Assembly (NCBI GenBank): GCA_025965895.1
Contig: JAOPWC010000026.1
Coordinates: 1-36,993, forward strand
Reading direction: 5' to 3'
From: Mycobacterium sp.
GTDB lineage: Bacteria; Actinomycetota; Actinomycetes; Mycobacteriales; Mycobacteriaceae
DNA: 36,993 nt
Below, one piece after another: positions 1-8,814 of this stretch. The notes under the pieces are model-generated. The model ran no database searches. It was not told the origin of the DNA and saw only the letters and a program-made list of their open reading frames with translations. The translations under genes and the position numbers were made by a program. Numbering within the stretch: position 1 is the first letter of the stretch; each line of letters opens with the position of its first letter.

Positions 1-143
1 AGGAGATCGCCCAGTTGGTCGGCGCTTCTCGGGAAACCGTGAACAAGGCCCTGGCTGATTTCGCCCACCGCGGCTGGATCCGACTGGAGGGCAAGAGCGT
101 GCTGATCTGCGACTCCGAACGGCTGGCAAGGCGGGCGCATTAA
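1..143 (+). CDS. crp: cAMP receptor protein Crp, C-terminal end (partial)
   Basis: Only the last 46 codons are in the window, entering in the frame whose first full codon is at base 3 and ending at TAA 141-143. The visible part is a Crp/Fnr winged helix-turn-helix: the recognition helix reads [12 protein letters not shown], followed by the wing [13 protein letters not shown] and the tail SERLARRAH. From memory this is almost identical to the C-terminus of M. tuberculosis Crp (Rv3676), a cAMP-responsive global regulator that binds DNA as a dimer. The cAMP-binding domain lies upstream of the window. A 12-bp direct repeat follows the stop codon. Confidence 0.85.
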   Translation, partial: EIAQLVGASRETVNKALADFAHRGWIRLEGKSVLICDSERLARRAH

Positions 144-157
144 GCAGCCCTTGACGC

Positions 158-195
158 GCTGTTTGAAAAAGTAGGCAACTGACGCTGTTTGAAAA
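158..195. repeat. 12-bp direct repeat downstream of crp
   Basis: The 12-mer gctgtttgaaaa occurs at 158-169 and again at 184-195, a 26-bp period, just after the crp stop codon. It could be a pair of protein-binding sites or part of the crp 3' end. No hairpin with a T-run terminator is visible here. Confidence 0.4.
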
Positions 196-346
196 TTCCC
201 CACCACGATTGGGTAACCCGGCGGTCACCGCGCAGGCAGCCGCAACTTGCCTCTCCGAGTGTAAGGATCGCCACTGAGTGATCGAGAATCTGCGCGGACG
301 GACCCCTGGTTTGCCCTATACGAGGGACCACGCGCCACTCGACGTT

Positions 347-1360
347 TCAGACCGAGAGCGAAGCCTCGTCTGGCGCGGACAAGCTCAGCAGTGTCGCCGC
401 CACTGCGGGTGAAGCACTGATCTTGGCTTCAAGAGTCCGCAATCGCACCGCGAGGAGCGATTCGACGTCGTCACCGATGATGTCGACGCGTCCGACGATC
501 ACCACATAGCGAGGCCCAACGAACTCCAACCTCAGGTATGTCACGCGTGCCACTTCTGGGACCGCCAGTAGCTCCTGCAGGGTTGCTCTGCGCACACGAG
601 GATCCGCCTCCTGCCCGACCAGAAACCGACGGTTGCCGTTGATCAGAACGATCGCCACCGCCCCCAACAGCACTCCGATCAGGATCGAGCCTATGGCGTC
701 CGGTGTCGACGAACTCGTCAATTCGCGCCCCATTAGTCCGCCAGCAGCCAGAAGCAGACCAACCAGCGCCGCAGCATCCTCAGCCACAACCGCGCGCAGG
801 GTGGGGTCGGAGGTGGCAAGAACATGCTCGAGCAAGTCCCGATGCATCGACTCGGCCTCGCGCCTGGACTGTCGAATGGACCGGCTGAATGAGACCGATT
901 CCAACACGAACGACACAGCCAGCACCACATACGCCACGAGGAAGTCACCCCCCGCCTCTGGCGCCATCAATTCCTGTACGCCACGCGTAATGGATACCGC
1001 GCTCCCGGCAACCAGCAGTCCCAGCGCCGCGAAGAGCGACCAGACGTACGCCTCTTTCCCGTGACCAAGGGGGTGTTCGGCATCGGCAGGGCGCCGTGCG
1101 CGTCGGTTGGCTATCACGAGGAAGACTTCATTGCCGGTGTCGGCCCACGAATGCGCAGCCTCAGCCAGCATCGAGGCTGATCCGGTTAGCACAGCCGCGA
1201 CCGATTTGGCGGCCGCCACGAGCGCGTTCACCAGGAACGCCACCAGCACGGTGATGGTGCTCGCCGAATTGCCGCCGCCAACTCCGGGAAATAAGTCAAA
1301 CGACCTGCGGCCGAGGGCGACGGCCCGGTTTGGTTCCGGCACACCATGCTCGCTTCCCAT
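347..1360 (-). CDS. Cation diffusion facilitator (CDF) family metal efflux protein
   Basis: This 337-residue integral membrane protein belongs to the CDF family, proton-coupled exporters of Zn, Fe, Co or Mn. The first membrane segment (ITVLVAFLVNALVAAAKSVAAVLTGS) runs into the family signature SMLAEAAHSWADTGNE, whose HSxxD residues bind the transported metal. The signature HPLGHGKEAYVW follows, then further hydrophobic segments, and a soluble C-terminal domain near RLEFVGPRYVVIVGRVDI. The reading frame is open further upstream to 1474. I chose the ATG at 1360 because the upstream residues are not membrane-like and lie outside the family's usual N-terminus; the ribosome-binding site is weak either way. 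Substrate cannot be inferred. The gene is convergent with crp. Confidence 0.8.
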   Translation of the reverse strand: MGSEHGVPEPNRAVALGRRSFDLFPGVGGGNSASTITVLVAFLVNALVAAAKSVAAVLTGSASMLAEAAHSWADTGNEVFLVIANRRARRPADAEHPLGHGKEAYVWSLFAALGLLVAGSAVSITRGVQELMAPEAGGDFLVAYVVLAVSFVLESVSFSRSIRQSRREAESMHRDLLEHVLATSDPTLRAVVAEDAAALVGLLLAAGGLMGRELTSSSTPDAIGSILIGVLLGAVAIVLINGNRRFLVGQEADPRVRRATLQELLAVPEVARVTYLRLEFVGPRYVVIVGRVDIIGDDVESLLAVRLRTLEAKISASPAVAATLLSLSAPDEASLSV

Positions 1361-1474
1361 TGCTCTGTGGTAGCACAGCACTGGGAACTGGATGGGACCA
1401 TGAGTCATACCGTGCAACGAGTTCGTGCACGCCATGCCCGGCCTCAACGTGCGATGGATCCCGCGGTGGGCCAT

Positions 1475-2216
1475 TGCCGCCTACTCGGACTGTGCACCGG
1501 CGGATACGAGCGCGGTCAGCGACTAACACTCGGTGTTGGTCGCCGATGCCAAATGCGGCCAGCCCCGCCACACGCCAGTACATCGGAGGCCTCCCGGGTG
1601 TCGGGAGCGGAGCCGAGAAGATCGACTCACCCGCCATCGCGCGCTCGTAACAGCCGAGCCGCCTGACAGACCGTGCACGGGCTGTCGGCGCAGGTACGCG
1701 AGATTTCAATGATCGGTGTCGTGAAGGGCGTCTGGATACCTTCCCACCCGCCCCACAGGGGTGGGGAGTGGATAGTTATCGCAGTGCGCCAGTAACGTTT
1801 GGCCGTATCGATTACATCACTGGGTCTCGGTGAGCGCCCATGGCGTGCACCCAGAGGTACGAACAATGTTGTGCCGCGGTCGATTTGGGCTTGCGGCTGC
1901 GCCTGTGAGTACGAATTGAAGGTGCCGGTGCTGATCCCGCCGATCCAAGTACTACCGAGTGTCCCCGCTAGAGCGGGTGTCCGCTCCGTCCCACCCTTGT
2001 CGTTGTCTGCTATCGGGAGAGGAGATGTAATCCGTTTTCTCCCGGCTGTTTCGATGGATAGTTAATGATATCCACGAAGTGCTAAGAGGCCCCGGTTCGG
2101 CGCTTAGTTTGGGGTGTCCCCCGCCCACCGGAGGTCCGACCACCATCTTCTCCGTTACTGTCTAGGTGGGCATGCGCCGAAAGGGCGAGCTGGGTAGTGC
2201 AGACTTGTCGGTCGCG
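1475..2216. other. Region without a recognised gene
   Basis: No reading frame here resembles a protein family I know. The only structure seen is a short hairpin at 1964-1977 (cccgct-ag-agcggg). The composition is less biased than in the flanking genes, and the region borders the decayed GGDEF/monooxygenase block, so old degraded sequence is likely. Confidence 0.4.
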
Positions 2217-2579
2217 CTAGCCCCGGATCGGCCGCGCGGGCGAGATCGACGCGATTCCGGCGGTGCTGCGGTCGTAGATATGCATGTCCCGGGTGAAGGT
2301 GTGCACGCCGCCGGTTCGGGCGCGTTTAGCCGAATACATCGCCAGATCAGCTTGTTTGAGCAGTTCGTCGGCGGAGGCGTCGTGGTCATCGGCCGACGCC
2401 AAGGTAAAGCCGACGCTGGGCCGTATCAACAGGTCCTGGCCATCGATGACAAACGGTTCCTCGAAGCTCGCGACCACCCGCTGCGCGACCAGCCGGGGAT
2501 GATGATCGCCGCTCTCCACCAGGATCGCGAACTCGTCGCCGCCGAGGCGGGCGACCGTGTCGCCGGTCCGCGCCGTGCG
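2217..2579 (-). pseudogene. GGDEF-domain (diguanylate cyclase) fragment, 5' truncated
   Basis: About 120 codons of the C-terminal half of a GGDEF domain, the domain that makes cyclic di-GMP from two GTP. The active-site motif is intact in GDTVARLGGDEFAILVESGD, followed by PSVGFTLASAD and the terminal helix ELLKQADLAMYSAKR. The first half of the domain and any sensory domains are missing. Reading upstream on this strand, the homology stops near 2579, exactly where a truncated flavin monooxygenase begins on the opposite strand. There is no credible start codon or ribosome-binding site, so it is a dead remnant. See the junction finding at 2570-2590. Confidence 0.75.
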
Positions 2580-3732
2580 GCGTGCAGATCCTGGACCGCC
2601 TGGGTGTGCTCGACGCGATCTTGGCGGCCGGGGTGGTCCCGCTCGATCGAGTCACGATGGTCGTCAACGACGACGTTCGCATCGAGACGACAACCGAAGG
2701 GACGTTCGATCAGCCTGTGTTGTGCGTGCGGCGGGTGACGTTGGATGCATTGCTGGTCGAGGTGGCTCGCGAAGCCGGTGCAGACGTGCGCACGGGGTCG
2801 CGGGTCACGCGGCCGGTCACAGACGACGGTCGGGTGACCGGGGTGGAGACCGATCACGGGCCGATTCACGCGCAGTTGGTGGTCGGCGCCGATGGCCGTC
2901 ATTCGACGGTGGCCTCGTTGGTCGGCGCCGCCGAGTATCACGTCTCGCCGCCAGGCAGGATGGCGGCCTGGGCATATTTCGAGGGTGTGGCTGACCGGGA
3001 GGGACGCGCGCGACTGGGCCGTGTCGGAGAGCTGGCGTACCTTGCCGGCCCCACCGACGGTGATCTCTACATGGCCGCCCTCACGACGAGTTTCGCGAAT
3101 CAGTCCGAGTTCCACGCCGACCGCGACGCCAACTTCACCGCCGGTATGCGGGCATGGCCGGAGCTGGCGGATTTACTGGCGCCCGGACGACGTATTGGGC
3201 CGATCCGGGTGCTGACCAAGTGGCACGGCTATTTCCGGCAAGCCGCCGGGCCGGGATGGGTGTTGGTCGGCGACGCCGGGCACTTCAAGGATCCGACGCC
3301 GGGGCAAGGGATCTCGGACGCATTCCGTCAAGCCGAGCAGCTCGCTGAGGCCATCGAGGACAATTTCGGCAACACTAACCTCGACGCCGCTATGCAGCGG
3401 TGGTGGCGTTGGCGCGACAAGGACGCCCACGAGATGTACTGGTTCGCCGGCGACATGGGGGAGCCGGGTGTCGTCTCACCCTTGAATGCACGCCTGTTGG
3501 GAGATATCGCCGGCGACGTCGAGGCCACTCGCACGTTCTTTCGTGTCTCAACCACGAGATCCGCCCGTCGGAGTTCTTGACGACACAGAGGCTCGCCCGC
3601 GCAGCGGCGCGGACGTTGCGCGACAGGCCCGATCAAATGGTTGCAACCCTCAAAGAGATCGTCACGGCAGCACGCGCAAACGCGCGCCGTGCCCGACAGC
3701 GGCAGGCGTGGCCGCCGGGCATGACCGCCTAA
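2580..3732 (+). pseudogene. FAD-dependent monooxygenase, 5' truncated and frameshifted
   Basis: An aromatic-hydroxylase-type flavoprotein (PHBH/UbiH-like). The DG motif is visible (VVGADGRHSTV), as is the FAD ribityl-binding GD motif (GWVLVGDAGHFKDPTPGQGISDA). The N-terminal Rossmann GxGxxG segment, about 50 residues, is absent: homology begins at GVQILDRLGVLDAI, right at the junction with the GGDEF fragment. A second lesion lies near 3547. The frame reading ATRTFFRV continues naturally only one frame over, as LNHEIRPSEFLTTQRLARAAARTLRDRP, ending at TAA 3730-3732. This fits loss of one C. Loss of the FAD dinucleotide-binding fold means it cannot be functional. Confidence 0.85.
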
Positions 3733-3822
3733 ATACTTGTCGCACCTCCGAGCCATCAAGTGTCACAACGCCTCTCTCATGCGAGACACCGATGACTGAG
3801 CTAGGAAGGAAAGGCCTAATCC

Positions 3823-4399
3823 ATGTGGGAGCAGTCCACGGACGCGCAAGATCTCGCGCGTGCGTGCCAAGCCATCGGCGATGTGACCGCCGCGGTCCGC
3901 CCCGATCAGTGGCAGGCGCCGACGCCGTGCACGGAATGGAACGTGCGCGACATTGTCAATCACCTGGTCGCGGTGAATTTGGCGTTTGCAGCCCTGATCG
4001 ACGGCGGCCCCACGCCGGATCAGGGAGCCGACCACCTCGGCGACGACCCGGTTGGGGCTTATCAGGCCTCGGTAGGATCGTTGCTGGCAGCTCTCGCCCC
4101 GCCCGGGGTCCTCGAGCGACGCCATCCGCGGCCGTCGACACGGTGCCACGGGCGCCGAGCGCCTGCAGCTGCGCCTCGCCGATCTCCTCGCGCACGGGTG
4201 GGACCTCGCCCAGGCCACCGGCATTGCTGCCCACATACCTGACGAGCTTGCCGAGCAGGCCCTGGCGTACGTTCAGAACGAACTCCCACCGCGCATCAGA
4301 GGGTTCGCCGGATTCGCCGAACCCCAACCCATCCCCGCGTCCGCCCCGGCCGTCCACCGCCTCGCCGCGTTTTCTGGACGCCCGAAATCTTGGCCATGA
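3823..4399 (+). pseudogene. TIGR03086-type (DinB-like, mycothiol-dependent family) protein, frameshifted
   Basis: The N-terminal part is a clear member of the actinobacterial TIGR03086/maleylpyruvate-isomerase-like metal-binding family, with the signature PTPCTEWNVRDIVNHLV at residues about 29-45. The start ATG at 3823 is preceded by a purine-rich aggaagg ribosome-binding site. Near 4135-4142 the frame breaks. The family-like continuation, GATGAERLQLRLADLLAHGWDLAQATGIAAHIPDELAEQALAYV, is in the next frame and ends at TGA 4397-4399. The reconstructed length of about 192 residues equals the usual family length, so a single inserted base (or two lost) is enough to explain it. Function in this family is generally unknown. 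Confidence 0.75.
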
Positions 4400-4639
4400 T
4401 GGCCGACCCGTTACAGGCGATCAAGCAGCTCGCCGAGCAACGACAAAACGCGCTGCCACATTCGTTCCATCCCATTACGAGCCATCTTCTGTCGACGGTC
4501 GTCCGTATCGAAACCGCTGTGCCTGAGCAGCAATCGAGTCCCACGTCCCTGTGGGTCCACTGTGTGGACAAAACCTGCCGATCTCGACCGACGCCGGATC
4601 TAGTTCGGGTCGGCCGTCACCGCACTTTCCACATAGGCG

Positions 4640-4780
4640 CTGGCGTTACACCCATCCGTGATCGGCCAGCCCTTCCGGCACAAGTATCTCGGCCAGGCGC
4701 TGGAATACTTTGCTGCACAACGGGACATCTGGCTGACCACCAGCGACGACATCGCCCGAACACTTCCACCGGACACTGCG
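4640..4780 (+). pseudogene. Polysaccharide deacetylase-family C-terminal remnant
   Basis: A short stretch reads LHPSVIGQPFRHKYLGQALEYFAAQRDIWLTTSDDIA. It matches the conserved C-terminal end of mycobacterial NodB-type (PuuE/allantoinase-like) polysaccharide deacetylases: the LHP motif carries a catalytic histidine and the WLTTSDDIA ending is typical. Everything upstream (the NodB core with its metal ligands) is missing, and an in-frame stop lies just before it at about 4630. The downstream residues are not family-like. This is a decayed gene end; whether expressed product exists is unlikely. Confidence 0.6.
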
Positions 4781-5589
4781 ATCGAGGCGGGCCGGCGTGT
4801 CTTACGATCACCGCACAAGTGCAAGCTAGGTGGAGTGATTCGTGAGAAAGTGCAGCGAAACGTGAGAACCGACAAGGCGTGTAAGTTCTCACCGCTGATG
4901 GCTAGCTGAGGCCGCAAAACGTGGTAATCCCGGTAGATCACGATTACGCGCTGACCGCATGTTGGAGGACTGGAAGCCGCAGCACCGGGGCCGTCGCCGA
5001 CTTCCCCGAGATGTGCGGCCTCTTCGCCGTCACGGAGTCCTACGCTATGGACGAACCATTTGAGCGTGCTGTGGTGTCATTGAGTATCCGCTGAACAAAT
5101 GGGGGTTCGGTCTCAGCGGCGCCTCAGGTTCGAAGAACATGCCCTGCGATCCTCGGGACCGTGGAACGCATCGACTGCGTTTGCGGTGGGTCTGTTCTCA
5201 ACCGAATCCGCCGAGCAACTGCAGTATTGGCGTTCGACGCGAGCGTCGAAGCGCGGCCGTGAGTTGGTCGGTCGGTCCCAATCGCCAATCACTCCATTAT
5301 TCCCGATGACCTACGAGAACATAGCGGCACCACTAGTAGCCGCACCACTAGTAGTGGCACTCCCAGGACGTGAATAGTGGCCCCAGACTTGCGGTTGGAC
5401 AACATGACGTCACGTGGCTTTTCAACCGGCGTGCCCCCCCTTTCAGGGTTTCGCATCGTCGCTGGGTGCTGACGGGTAAGAACAGCTTCCAGCTGCCGGC
5501 AGTACGCACGGGCGCCAGCAGTAACGACATGAGTTCGCGGCAGCGCAACCCTGGGATGAGACAAACCGGCCGATCGAAAGAATGCCGCC
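4781..5589. other. Region without a recognised gene; short tandem repeat at 5327-5357
   Basis: No frame resembles a known family. A 13-mer, gcaccactagtag, is repeated at 5327-5339 and 5342-5354, and the second copy extends into a small inverted repeat (ccacta-g-tagtgg, 5345-5357). It lies about 230 bases upstream of the small secreted protein gene at 5590. It could be a binding site but nothing else supports that. Confidence 0.35.
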
Positions 5590-5853
5590 ATGCGCATCCT
5601 ATTGAAATACCTCGCAACACCGTTGGTGGCGGGCGCTGTCGCGGTAGCCCTCACCGCCGCACCAACTGCCGCGGCCGCTCCGACTCAGCAGACCTGCACC
5701 GGCCTGAATACTGGGTCAACCCTGTGCCAGTCGCCCGGTAACGCCGAAGTCAACGACACCCTGCCGTGGGCCAGTGTTTTACCCCAATGGTCTGCCTTCG
5801 GAGGGCAGTCTGGCGGCCCCTACGGTGGCAGCATGGGCGGCGGCTCGCGCTGA
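5590..5853 (+). CDS. Small secreted protein with two conserved cysteines (copy 1)
   Basis: An 87-residue protein with a classic Sec signal peptide: positively charged MRILLKY, a hydrophobic core (PLVAGAVAVALTAA), then a cleavage-like site around TAAAAPTQQ. The mature part is about 55 residues, with TCTGLNTGSTLCQSPGNAEVN and a Gly/Ser-rich end (GGSMGGGSR). The ATG at 5590 follows the leader cgatcgaaagaatgccgcc, a motif repeated before the next gene. It is a tandem paralogue of the gene at 5991. The shared pattern is TC-x(6-8)-CQ-xx-G-[ND]-AE-[VL]-N. The two cysteines probably form a disulfide outside the cell. Function is unknown; similar small exported proteins are common in mycobacteria. Confidence 0.75.
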   Translation: MRILLKYLATPLVAGAVAVALTAAPTAAAAPTQQTCTGLNTGSTLCQSPGNAEVNDTLPWASVLPQWSAFGGQSGGPYGGSMGGGSR

Positions 5854-5990
5854 CACCCGTCGCGTCATGACCTTGCAACGAGGTCTGCGCTGCTGAGCGC
5901 AACCGCGACGCCCCTCGCCCCGGAATCGGGCCTACCTGTGATCGGCACTACCGCCGGACACATCCAATATCCGATCGAAAGGATGCCATC

Positions 5991-6230
5991 GTGCGAATCG
6001 GATTGAAGTTCATCACACCGGCGTTGGCGGCGGGCGCCGCCGCGGTAGCCATTGCCGCGGCACCCGCCGCCAACGCCGATAGCCAGCAGGGCCCCCCAAA
6101 TCCGCTGACCTGCGTCTCCTCACCCACCGCGACCAAGTGCCAGAAGGCGGGCGACGCCGAGCTCAACAGCTCCATTCCCGCCCCGTATCCAGGTGTTTAT
6201 GGCATCTATGGTCCCTTCTGGGCCGGCTAG
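5991..6230 (+). CDS. Small secreted protein with two conserved cysteines (copy 2)
   Basis: A 79-residue paralogue of the preceding gene. It starts at GTG 5991, supported by the near-identical leader cgatcgaaaggatgccatc and by alignment of MRI.LK at both N-termini. The signal peptide MRIGLKFITPALAAGAAAVAIAAAPAANA has a textbook ANA cleavage site. The mature chain of about 50 residues has TCVSSPTATKCQKAGDAELNSS and ends in a Pro/Tyr/Gly-rich segment (YPGVYGIYGPFWAG) instead of the Gly/Ser tail of copy 1. The shared leader and protein pattern show a local duplication. Function unknown. Confidence 0.75.
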   Translation: MRIGLKFITPALAAGAAAVAIAAAPAANADSQQGPPNPLTCVSSPTATKCQKAGDAELNSSIPAPYPGVYGIYGPFWAG

Positions 6231-6885
6231 GGCACCCGTTCCCCACTAACGCTCGTCGGGTCCGACAATCCCGGCTTAGTCACACCGACCGCCGTTACCT
6301 ACCCGATAGCGCCAACATATAATTCAACGCTGCACGCGACGCGCGTCGCGATCGCGAAGGGCCATGGCGGCTTTCGCCGCCCGGCGGTGATATCCGCTGG
6401 CTTGTGTCAGTCCGTAGCTACGTCTGTGCCGCACGAGTTCTCTCGCCCGCCGAAGCTCGGCCGCCAGCTGTGGGCTCGCCGGCGTCGTTGCCTTCGGAAC
6501 TGCCCTGCCGCCGCGTGTGTGAGTCACAGGCCCTGCCGCCGTGCCCCCTTGGGGTTAACAACGACGACGCGCGTGCCCTGGTGATGGGCGGCGATTGAGA
6601 CTCATCGTTTAACGGAGCGACTGGTTGGCGGTCGACGCCCGTCTCGCGCAAGGCACGGTCCTTCGCCTCATCCCGGATCGGTCGCCGCCCTGGCATTGCG
6701 ATCACGACGTGGAGGTATAAGCGAAATCACGTCCAGAAGGGCTTCCTAGCCCCCACCGGGTCGATATGATCCACACCCGGCGAGTTCGTCTTAGTTAGCG
6801 GCCAACTCGGTCACCGGGTTTGCCGATGAGAGGTCGTAGACCCACACCTGATCGTGGTCGACGGGCGATCGCCCGCCGGGCACAC
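6231..6885. other. Region without a confident gene
   Basis: A minus-strand frame at 6324-6527 (67 codons, containing ELRRARELVRHRRSYGLTQASGYHRRAAKAAMALRDRD) has an Arg/Ala-rich helical look and could be a small hypothetical gene. I see no ribosome-binding site or family match. The remainder shows nothing recognisable. Confidence 0.3.
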
Positions 6886-7761
6886 TCAGCTTGCCCCAAC
6901 GGTGATGAGCTCTCCATTGGGTCGTTGCGGCTCACCGGTGCGGCGGTTCACCGGTGCGGGCAGCGGCCGAAGTGGGTGGCGGCTGACGTCAACCGCCTGG
7001 TAGGCGACCAACCCGACGAGGGTGGCGAGCAGGGCGGCCGACGTCCAGGTGGTTCCCCAGTACAGCCCGCCGCGCTCGTGCTCCTTGCTCATGATGTTGC
7101 CCACCACGGTTCCAAGCGGGCGAGTGAGGATGAAAGCGATCCAAAACAGCAGCATGCCGTTGATGCGGGTGAAGTAGTGCGCAACGACCAAGACCAACAT
7201 GATCGCCGTCAGCAGCAACGCCGTGGCACGAAAGCCTAACCCGAGGGTGTCGGCCAAAAAGTCGCCGGATGAGGTTCCCAGGCTGTTCGAGAAGAGGATG
7301 GCGATCCAGAACAGCACTTCACCTTTGAAGGTGGCGAGGTTCTCGACATCGAGGGTCTGGCCGCTGCGCCACCAGATCACGAACACGATTGCCAGCCCGG
7401 TGCCGAGAACAAGCGCGCCGCCGGTGTAGCCGAGGCCGCCGGTCCGATTCATCAGATCGGACAACGTCGTTCCCGCGGTGCTCGTCAGCGCGACCACCGT
7501 CCAGAAGACGGCGGGATAGAAACGGCGCGCTCGCAACTGGGCCACGACGGCGATGAGGAAGAGCCCCAGCAAGATGATTGTGCTGACGAGGTAGCCGATA
7601 TGAAGGGTCTGGGCAAGTAGATCGCCTGCCGTTTCGCCCAGCGTGGTCGCGATGACCTTGATCACCCAGAACAGCGCTGTGACGTGCGGAAGCTTACGCA
7701 GGACGAGTTGGGCGAGCGACGGGGCGGAATAGTTCTTCTCCTCTGAGGGGAATGCAGGCAC
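6886..7761 (-). CDS. COG4705-family multi-pass membrane protein
   Basis: About 291 residues with eight or more hydrophobic segments, belonging to the COG4705 uncharacterised membrane proteins. The chain is built of four related units, each with a conserved small-residue/acidic motif after a helix: TTLGETAGDLLAQTL, STAGTTLSDLMNRT, NSLGTSSGDFLADTL and RPLGTVVGNIMSK. The four repeats suggest pseudo-symmetric packing, with the Gly-Thr-x-x-Gly-Asp elements perhaps lining a path or ion site; that is inference. The frame also has a TTG at 7764. I prefer GTG 7761 because the ggag at five bases upstream gives normal Shine-Dalgarno spacing. A polar tail of about 30 residues follows the last helix. Its substrate or role is unknown. 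Confidence 0.75.
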   Translation of the reverse strand: MPAFPSEEKNYSAPSLAQLVLRKLPHVTALFWVIKVIATTLGETAGDLLAQTLHIGYLVSTIILLGLFLIAVVAQLRARRFYPAVFWTVVALTSTAGTTLSDLMNRTGGLGYTGGALVLGTGLAIVFVIWWRSGQTLDVENLATFKGEVLFWIAILFSNSLGTSSGDFLADTLGLGFRATALLLTAIMLVLVVAHYFTRINGMLLFWIAFILTRPLGTVVGNIMSKEHERGGLYWGTTWTSAALLATLVGLVAYQAVDVSRHPLRPLPAPVNRRTGEPQRPNGELITVGAS

Positions 7762-7800
7762 CAATGCTCCAACCGGTTTGTCGTGTAACGGCTTCCGCGG

Positions 7801-8206
7801 TCATCTTTCGGGCACTCGGGAACGCGATAGCTGCCTGACCCGCTGACGACGCTCAACTGTGTCGTTGAAGTTCGTCTGACAGCTCCTCGAGACTGGCCGA
7901 TGCGTGCTGAGAACACGCTGAGGAGTACTGAGCGCACGCTGGAAACCGCCTGAGCGCACGCTTAAAGCCGCCAGATTCTCGCCGAACTCAACCTGGGGCG
8001 ACTCAGCTTTGGCCTGCAGAATCGCTTCCTGGTGCTCGGCTCGGTCGCGAGCAGCATCGACAACGAGCTGCAGGCGATAGCCACCGATCACGCGGCCGGT
8101 GTCGACCAAAGCCCGGTACAAGCAGGCCCGCCGCGCGCAACGCTAGGCCGATCGTCTGCTGGCCGCCGGGATCGCCGTGGGCGACGACGCCCATCCATGT
8201 CCACAC
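7801..8206 (-). pseudogene. Unrecognised gene with a probable frameshift
   Basis: Two overlapping frames look like one gene. It starts at GTG 8206 with MWTWMGVVAHGDPGGQQTIGLALRAA. It continues, after a shift near 8125, as CLYRALVDTGRVIGGYRLQLVVDAARDRAEHQEAILQAKAESPQVEFGENLAALS, in the next frame. The first codon lies four bases after the stop of the gene at 8211-8588, so both would be one transcript. The central part is amphipathic and protein-like, while the C-terminal 45 residues are Arg/Ser-rich and less convincing. I do not recognise the family. The break could be real or a sequencing error. Confidence 0.35.
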
Positions 8207-8210
8207 GAAA

Positions 8211-8588
8211 TCAGGAACGATGCGGCATGGCAGCTGACCTCATCAACGCCTCCAGCATGCCGTGCAGGTGAGCCACCGCGAGTTCGATGTCGTAGTACTT
8301 GCGCTGTCCAGCGCGGGATTCGGCCGCAAGCAACCCACAGCGGTGGACGTTCTGGAAGTCGCCGTACGGGAACTTGTAGCGGCCCTTCCGGTTCTCGTCC
8401 TGCTCGTCGTCGATACCGAGATGCCACTTTGCGTACGCAGCCATGCCGTACCGGTCGATGAAGTCGTTCTCCTTCGCGGCGGAGGGCTGGTGCTCGCTCC
8501 ATGCGTCACGGTCATCGATCACGTACCTGCCCGCTGCGATCAGGTCCCGCGCGTGATCGTAAGCCGTCTCGTTCAGTTTGACCGTCAT
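8211..8588 (-). CDS. Conserved actinobacterial protein of unknown function
   Basis: A 125-residue soluble protein that looks like a small family widespread in Actinobacteria. The conserved blocks are DRDAWSEHQPSAAKENDFIDRYG, KWHLGIDDEQDENRKGRYKFPYGDF, VHRCGLLAAESRAGQRKYYDIELAVAHLHGMLE. It is rich in aromatic, His and acidic residues, with no signal peptide or membrane segment. I start it at ATG 8588 (MTVKLNETAY), dropping 22 upstream residues that do not look conserved. Function is unknown. The second, frameshifted gene starts four bases after its stop. Confidence 0.65.
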   Translation of the reverse strand: MTVKLNETAYDHARDLIAAGRYVIDDRDAWSEHQPSAAKENDFIDRYGMAAYAKWHLGIDDEQDENRKGRYKFPYGDFQNVHRCGLLAAESRAGQRKYYDIELAVAHLHGMLEALMRSAAMPHRS

Positions 8589-8814
8589 ACGTTCTATGCT
8601 CCCGGCCACGACCGTTCGCGCTAATGACCCGGCAGGGCAGGATCCGTCACCCACATTCGCTCCAACAGGACACTTCTGCTGTAAGCAATGAAAACGGTGG
8701 TCTCGGATTCGTCCGAAACCTTCGAGCCCGGACGCTCATGGCGCCGACCAGGGCATGATATGACCGGGAACGACTGTCCGGATTTCCCCCACCGCTAACG
8801 GGAGGAACGAACAG

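Noticed and set aside
1964..1977. Hairpin cccgct-ag-agcggg as a terminator.
   Set aside because: The loop is only two bases and no T-run follows; too short to claim function.
4390..4845. 151-codon plus frame overlapping the end of the TIGR03086 gene.
   Set aside because: The translation is not family-like, and the deacetylase remnant lies in another frame of the same DNA.
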